Below are positions 6,360-8,511 of a stretch of 8,511 bases of DNA, in pieces. How positions within the stretch are numbered: position 1 is the first letter of the stretch; each line of letters begins with the position of its first letter. The stretch covers positions 1 to 8,511 of the forward strand of contig JANXSC010000258.1 of the NCBI GenBank assembly GCA_025352845.1. Direction: 5' to 3'. Source of the stretch: Opitutaceae bacterium. Its GTDB lineage: Bacteria > Verrucomicrobiota > Verrucomicrobiia > Opitutales > Opitutaceae. Below the pieces are notes generated by a model. It searched no databases, was not told the DNA's origin, and worked only from the letters and a program-made list of their open reading frames with translations. The position numbers and the translations under genes were made by a program.

Positions 6360-6679
6360 GGGCGGGTGCCGGCAGCGAAACGCCGCGGGCGCGCCGTGGC
6401 GACAGTGTTTTTTGCATCCATTGCGGCGCGAGTCAGCGTAAACCCGAAGTTATCCCTCGCTTGCCTCCGATGCGTGCGGTTGCCCTGATTTTGCGGGCAT
6501 ACAGCATGTGCCCATCCGGGGATGCTCCAGCTTTGCATCCGTTGCCACCGGTGTTGGGCTGGGTCAGACTGGTGTGGATAGCGTCTCGCATTCGTTCACC
6601 CCCCCCGGTAGCAACTTCGAGGCTGGCCACCATGAACACTGCTTCCTAAAGGCGACAAACCCAAACTTCACGAACCGGT
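6360..6679. other. Divergent intergenic region, coaD / rsbQ-like gene
   Basis: These 320 bases hold no gene I can support; small open frames on both strands show no recognisable protein features. An inverted repeat is visible: GTTGCCACCGG at 6541-6551 and CCGGTAGCAAC at 6605-6615 (one mismatch, 53-base spacer). The right arm begins inside a run of eight C at 6599-6606. The sequence ACCGGT occurs at 6547-6552 and again at 6674-6679, directly before the rsbQ-like ATG. Promoters for both flanking genes must lie here or nearby, but no convincing -35/-10 pair was found. The part from about 6430 onward looks less GC-rich than coaD. Confidence 0.4.
6541..6615. repeat. Inverted repeat with C8 run upstream of rsbQ-like gene
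   Basis: The 11-base arms 6541-6551 and 6605-6615 pair with one mismatch as DNA. On the minus strand as RNA the mismatch becomes a G-U pair. GTG at 6551-6553 could also pair with CAC at 6598-6600 if the C run bulges out. The meaning is unknown; it may be an operator or RNA structure, or chance. Confidence 0.3.
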
Positions 6680-7495
6680 ATGAAAGTAGACGTCGATGTC
6701 CGAAACAATGTGAAGCTGAGCGGTCACGGGCAGATTCCGATGATCTTCGCCCATGGCTTCGGCTGTGATCAAAACATGTGGCGCTTTGTGGCGCCCGCGT
6801 TCGAGGATCGTTTCAAGGTCGTGCTCTTCGACTACGTGGGTTGCGGCAAATCCGACATCACCGCATACCGGGTGGATCGCTATAGCAGTTTGGAGGGTTA
6901 CGCGCGGGACGTGGTCGAAATCGCGGAAGCCCACGACATGCGAAACATTATTTTCGTCGGTCACTCGGTCAGCAGTATGATCGGGGTGCTAGCGGCGAAA
7001 ATGGCACCCGAACGGTTCGCACAGCTAATCCTGTTGGGGCCATCGGCCTGCTATATCGACGCACCGCCCAACTATCGCGGTGGCTTCTCGCGCGCTGATC
7101 TCGAAGGCCTCCTTGAACTGATGGAGAAAAACTATGTTGGCTGGGCGAGTTTTCTGGCTCCCATAGTGATGAAAAATGACGACCAGCCCGCCTTGCAGAA
7201 AGAGCTGGCGACGAGTTTCTGTGCCGCCGATCCCGCCATTGCGCGCCGCTTCGCGGCCGTGACATTTCTTTCTGACAATCGGGCCGACTTGAAAGGCATC
7301 CACCAGCCGTCGCTTATTGTCCAGTGCAGCGACGATGCGATCGCTCCGGCGAGTGCGATCGAGTTCGTCCATCAGCAACTCCTTGGGAGCACCCTCCGCA
7401 CGCTTGCCGTGAATGGCCATTGCCCACATATGACGCACCCGAAGGAGACCATTGCGGTGATCGATGATTATCTCGCCGCCTCGCATCTGCCCTGA
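6680..7495 (+). CDS. rsbQ: RsbQ-type alpha/beta hydrolase, sensor-module partner
   Basis: This 271-residue soluble alpha/beta-fold hydrolase is close in length and sequence to B. subtilis RsbQ, the positive regulator of the PAS phosphatase RsbP in the energy-stress pathway. Visible hallmarks are HGFGCDQNMW (25-34), FDYVGCGKSD (50-59), nucleophile Ser96 in VGHSVS, GPSACYIDAPPNYRGGF (120-136), MEKNYVGWA (148-156), Asp219 in QCSDDAIAP and His247 in NGHCPHMTHP. The triad Ser96/Asp219/His247 has the same numbering as in RsbQ, which supports the ATG at 6680. The family also includes the plant karrikin and strigolactone receptors KAI2 and D14. RsbQ is thought to act on or supply a small hydrophobic ligand for its PAS partner. 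Here the partner gene, 17 bases downstream, is a PAS-histidine kinase. GC content looks lower (about 50-58% in sampled lines) than in the pump and peptidase genes. The actual ligand is unknown. Confidence 0.93.
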   Translation: MKVDVDVRNNVKLSGHGQIPMIFAHGFGCDQNMWRFVAPAFEDRFKVVLFDYVGCGKSDITAYRVDRYSSLEGYARDVVEIAEAHDMRNIIFVGHSVSSMIGVLAAKMAPERFAQLILLGPSACYIDAPPNYRGGFSRADLEGLLELMEKNYVGWASFLAPIVMKNDDQPALQKELATSFCAADPAIARRFAAVTFLSDNRADLKGIHQPSLIVQCSDDAIAPASAIEFVHQQLLGSTLRTLAVNGHCPHMTHPKETIAVIDDYLAASHLP

Positions 7496-7498
7496 GTT

Positions 7499-7505
7499 GG
7501 GGTGA
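7499..7505 (+). promoter_or_regulatory. Ribosome binding site of the PAS-kinase gene
   Basis: GGGGTGA differs by one base from the Shine-Dalgarno core GAGGTGA and ends 7 bases before the ATG at 7513. It supports that start and is the only good Shine-Dalgarno-like site I found before a gene in this window. Confidence 0.55.
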
Positions 7506-7512
7506 TTTTCAA

Positions 7513-8511
7513 ATGAATCCATCTTCCGAATGGGCGGAGAGCCTCGTCGGTTGCTTCACCTTGACCAAAGAAGGCTGGATACTTTCCGCAAACGCTACCG
7601 TTCGGCGCTGGCTCGGCTATGCGCCGGAAGAAATGGTCGGTCGTCCCGTCCACACTTTTCTCGGCAGTGGCGGGCAGTTCTTTCTTCAGTCGCAAATTCT
7701 GCCAATGCTCACCCTCAAGGGGAGCTTGGAGGAAATCTATCTGCGGATGACGCTAAAGGCGGGGGGCACTGTCACGGTGCTTGCCAATTTTGCCTATTTC
7801 TCCGCGGCCAATCCCGCAAGTATAGCACTTTCGTTTCTGCGAATTCCGCAACGCGGTCGATTGGAGGACGAACTCCTCCAAGCTCGGAAATTGTCCGAGC
7901 AGGCGAGCGACGCGAAGACGAAATTCCTTGGGATGATGTCGCACGAACTCCGCACGCCGTTGGGCGCGATCAGCCTTAACCTCCAGATGTTGCTTGATGG
8001 GATGTGCGGCAAGCTGACCTTTGAGCAGCACGAAGTCATCACGGCGAGTGAACGTGAGGTGGGCGCGGTCGCGAGCCTGATAGACGACATCCTGGCGTTT
8101 GCCCAGATGCGCGGTGGAACTGTCTCGGTCGCGCTGGTCGATTTGCCGGTGCGGAGTGCGGTTGAGCGAGCTGCCGTCAGCCTGCGCCATCGTTTCCAGC
8201 AGGCGGGATTGACGTTCGTCGAATGCTCCGCCGACCCGCCCCTACTCGGCCGTTACGATGCGAACCGCCTGCAGCAAATCGTCCTTAATCTACTGAACAA
8301 CGCGCTCAAATTCACCCCTCGCGGTGGCACGATCTCCTTGGGCGATCGGCGAGACGGCGATGCATTCGTGATCGATGTGAGCGATACCGGGTGCGGCATC
8401 CCGGCTGAGCAATTGCAGCGCGTGTTCGAACCGTTCGTGCAGTTGCACACGGTAGTTGAATCCGGTGAAAAACCGGGCGTCGGCCTGGGTTTGGCGATTT
8501 GCCGCGCCATC
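7513..8511 (+). CDS. PAS-domain sensor histidine kinase, C-terminus beyond window
   Basis: The frame is open from 7513 to the window end, giving 333 residues of a soluble kinase with no membrane segment. A PAS domain covers about 10-112 (FTLTKEGWILSANATVRRWL, then GYAPEEMVGRP). Its second half, FFLQSQILPMLTLKGSLEEIYL (57-78), resembles the PAS domain of RsbP. A coiled linker (about 115-137) leads to the HisKA domain with H-box SHELRTP, phospho-acceptor His144. The HATPase_c domain has N-box NLLNNALKFTP (Asn263), G1 box DTGCGI (291-296), F-box FEPF (305-308) and G2 box GVGLGLAI (322-329). All kinase motifs are intact, so it should autophosphorylate and pass phosphate to a response regulator not seen here; a C-terminal receiver domain could follow past the edge. 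Tight spacing after the rsbQ-like gene implies co-transcription. The hydrolase probably produces or delivers the PAS ligand (inference). The gene product is otherwise typical of cytosolic hybrid or orphan kinases. Confidence 0.93.
   Translation, partial: MNPSSEWAESLVGCFTLTKEGWILSANATVRRWLGYAPEEMVGRPVHTFLGSGGQFFLQSQILPMLTLKGSLEEIYLRMTLKAGGTVTVLANFAYFSAANPASIALSFLRIPQRGRLEDELLQARKLSEQASDAKTKFLGMMSHELRTPLGAISLNLQMLLDGMCGKLTFEQHEVITASEREVGAVASLIDDILAFAQMRGGTVSVALVDLPVRSAVERAAVSLRHRFQQAGLTFVECSADPPLLGRYDANRLQQIVLNLLNNALKFTPRGGTISLGDRRDGDAFVIDVSDTGCGIPAEQLQRVFEPFVQLHTVVESGEKPGVGLGLAICRAI

Noticed and set aside
6360..6679. tRNA gene or integron attC-like site in the divergent gap
   Set aside because: No cloverleaf arms or conserved T-loop sequence were found, and no paired GTTRRRY/RYYYAAC core sites are present.
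6433..6768. Small open frames (62-112 codons) in the coaD/rsbQ-like gap
   Set aside because: They have no Shine-Dalgarno, no recognisable motif, and overlap each other and the ends of the real genes. A decayed gene remnant is possible but cannot be supported.

Overview
The window is GC-rich bacterial chromosomal DNA with tightly packed genes and mostly no Shine-Dalgarno motif before start codons. Gene types, base composition and a palindromic intergenic repeat with a CCGAAGTC-GTGA-GACTTYGG core suggest a Verrucomicrobiota bacterium of the Opitutaceae type. That placement is an inference from memory, not a search result.

Layout. (1) Positions 1-3912, minus strand: a likely four-gene operon read right to left. 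It encodes a MacA-like membrane-fusion adaptor (3912-2404), a MacB/LolD-type ABC ATPase (2346-1570), a MacB-type permease with FtsX domain (1462-254), and the start of a secreted TPR-like protein cut by the window edge (214-1). The first three should form a tripartite export pump in the inner membrane and periplasm, needing a TolC-like outer-membrane channel that is not seen here. (2) Positions 4137-5750, plus strand: a secreted serine carboxypeptidase-like protein of peptidase family S10, transcribed divergently from the pump. (3) Positions 5750-5872: a palindromic REP/MITE-like element that fills the gap between two convergent genes. (4) Positions 6359-5871, minus strand: coaD, phosphopantetheine adenylyltransferase of coenzyme A synthesis. 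(5) Positions 6360-6679: a 320-base divergent intergenic region with no convincing gene. (6) Positions 6680-8511, plus strand: an RsbQ-type alpha/beta hydrolase followed after 17 bases by a soluble PAS-histidine kinase that runs off the window.

The most interesting unit is the last pair. The hydrolase keeps the catalytic triad of Bacillus subtilis RsbQ at the same residue numbers (Ser96, Asp219, His247). The PAS domain next to it resembles that of RsbP, but the output is a histidine kinase rather than a PP2C phosphatase. This suggests a hydrolase-plus-PAS sensing module wired to two-component signalling. The second notable feature is the compact palindrome at 5750-5872, which holds two identical inverted REP-like hairpins inside longer terminal arms.
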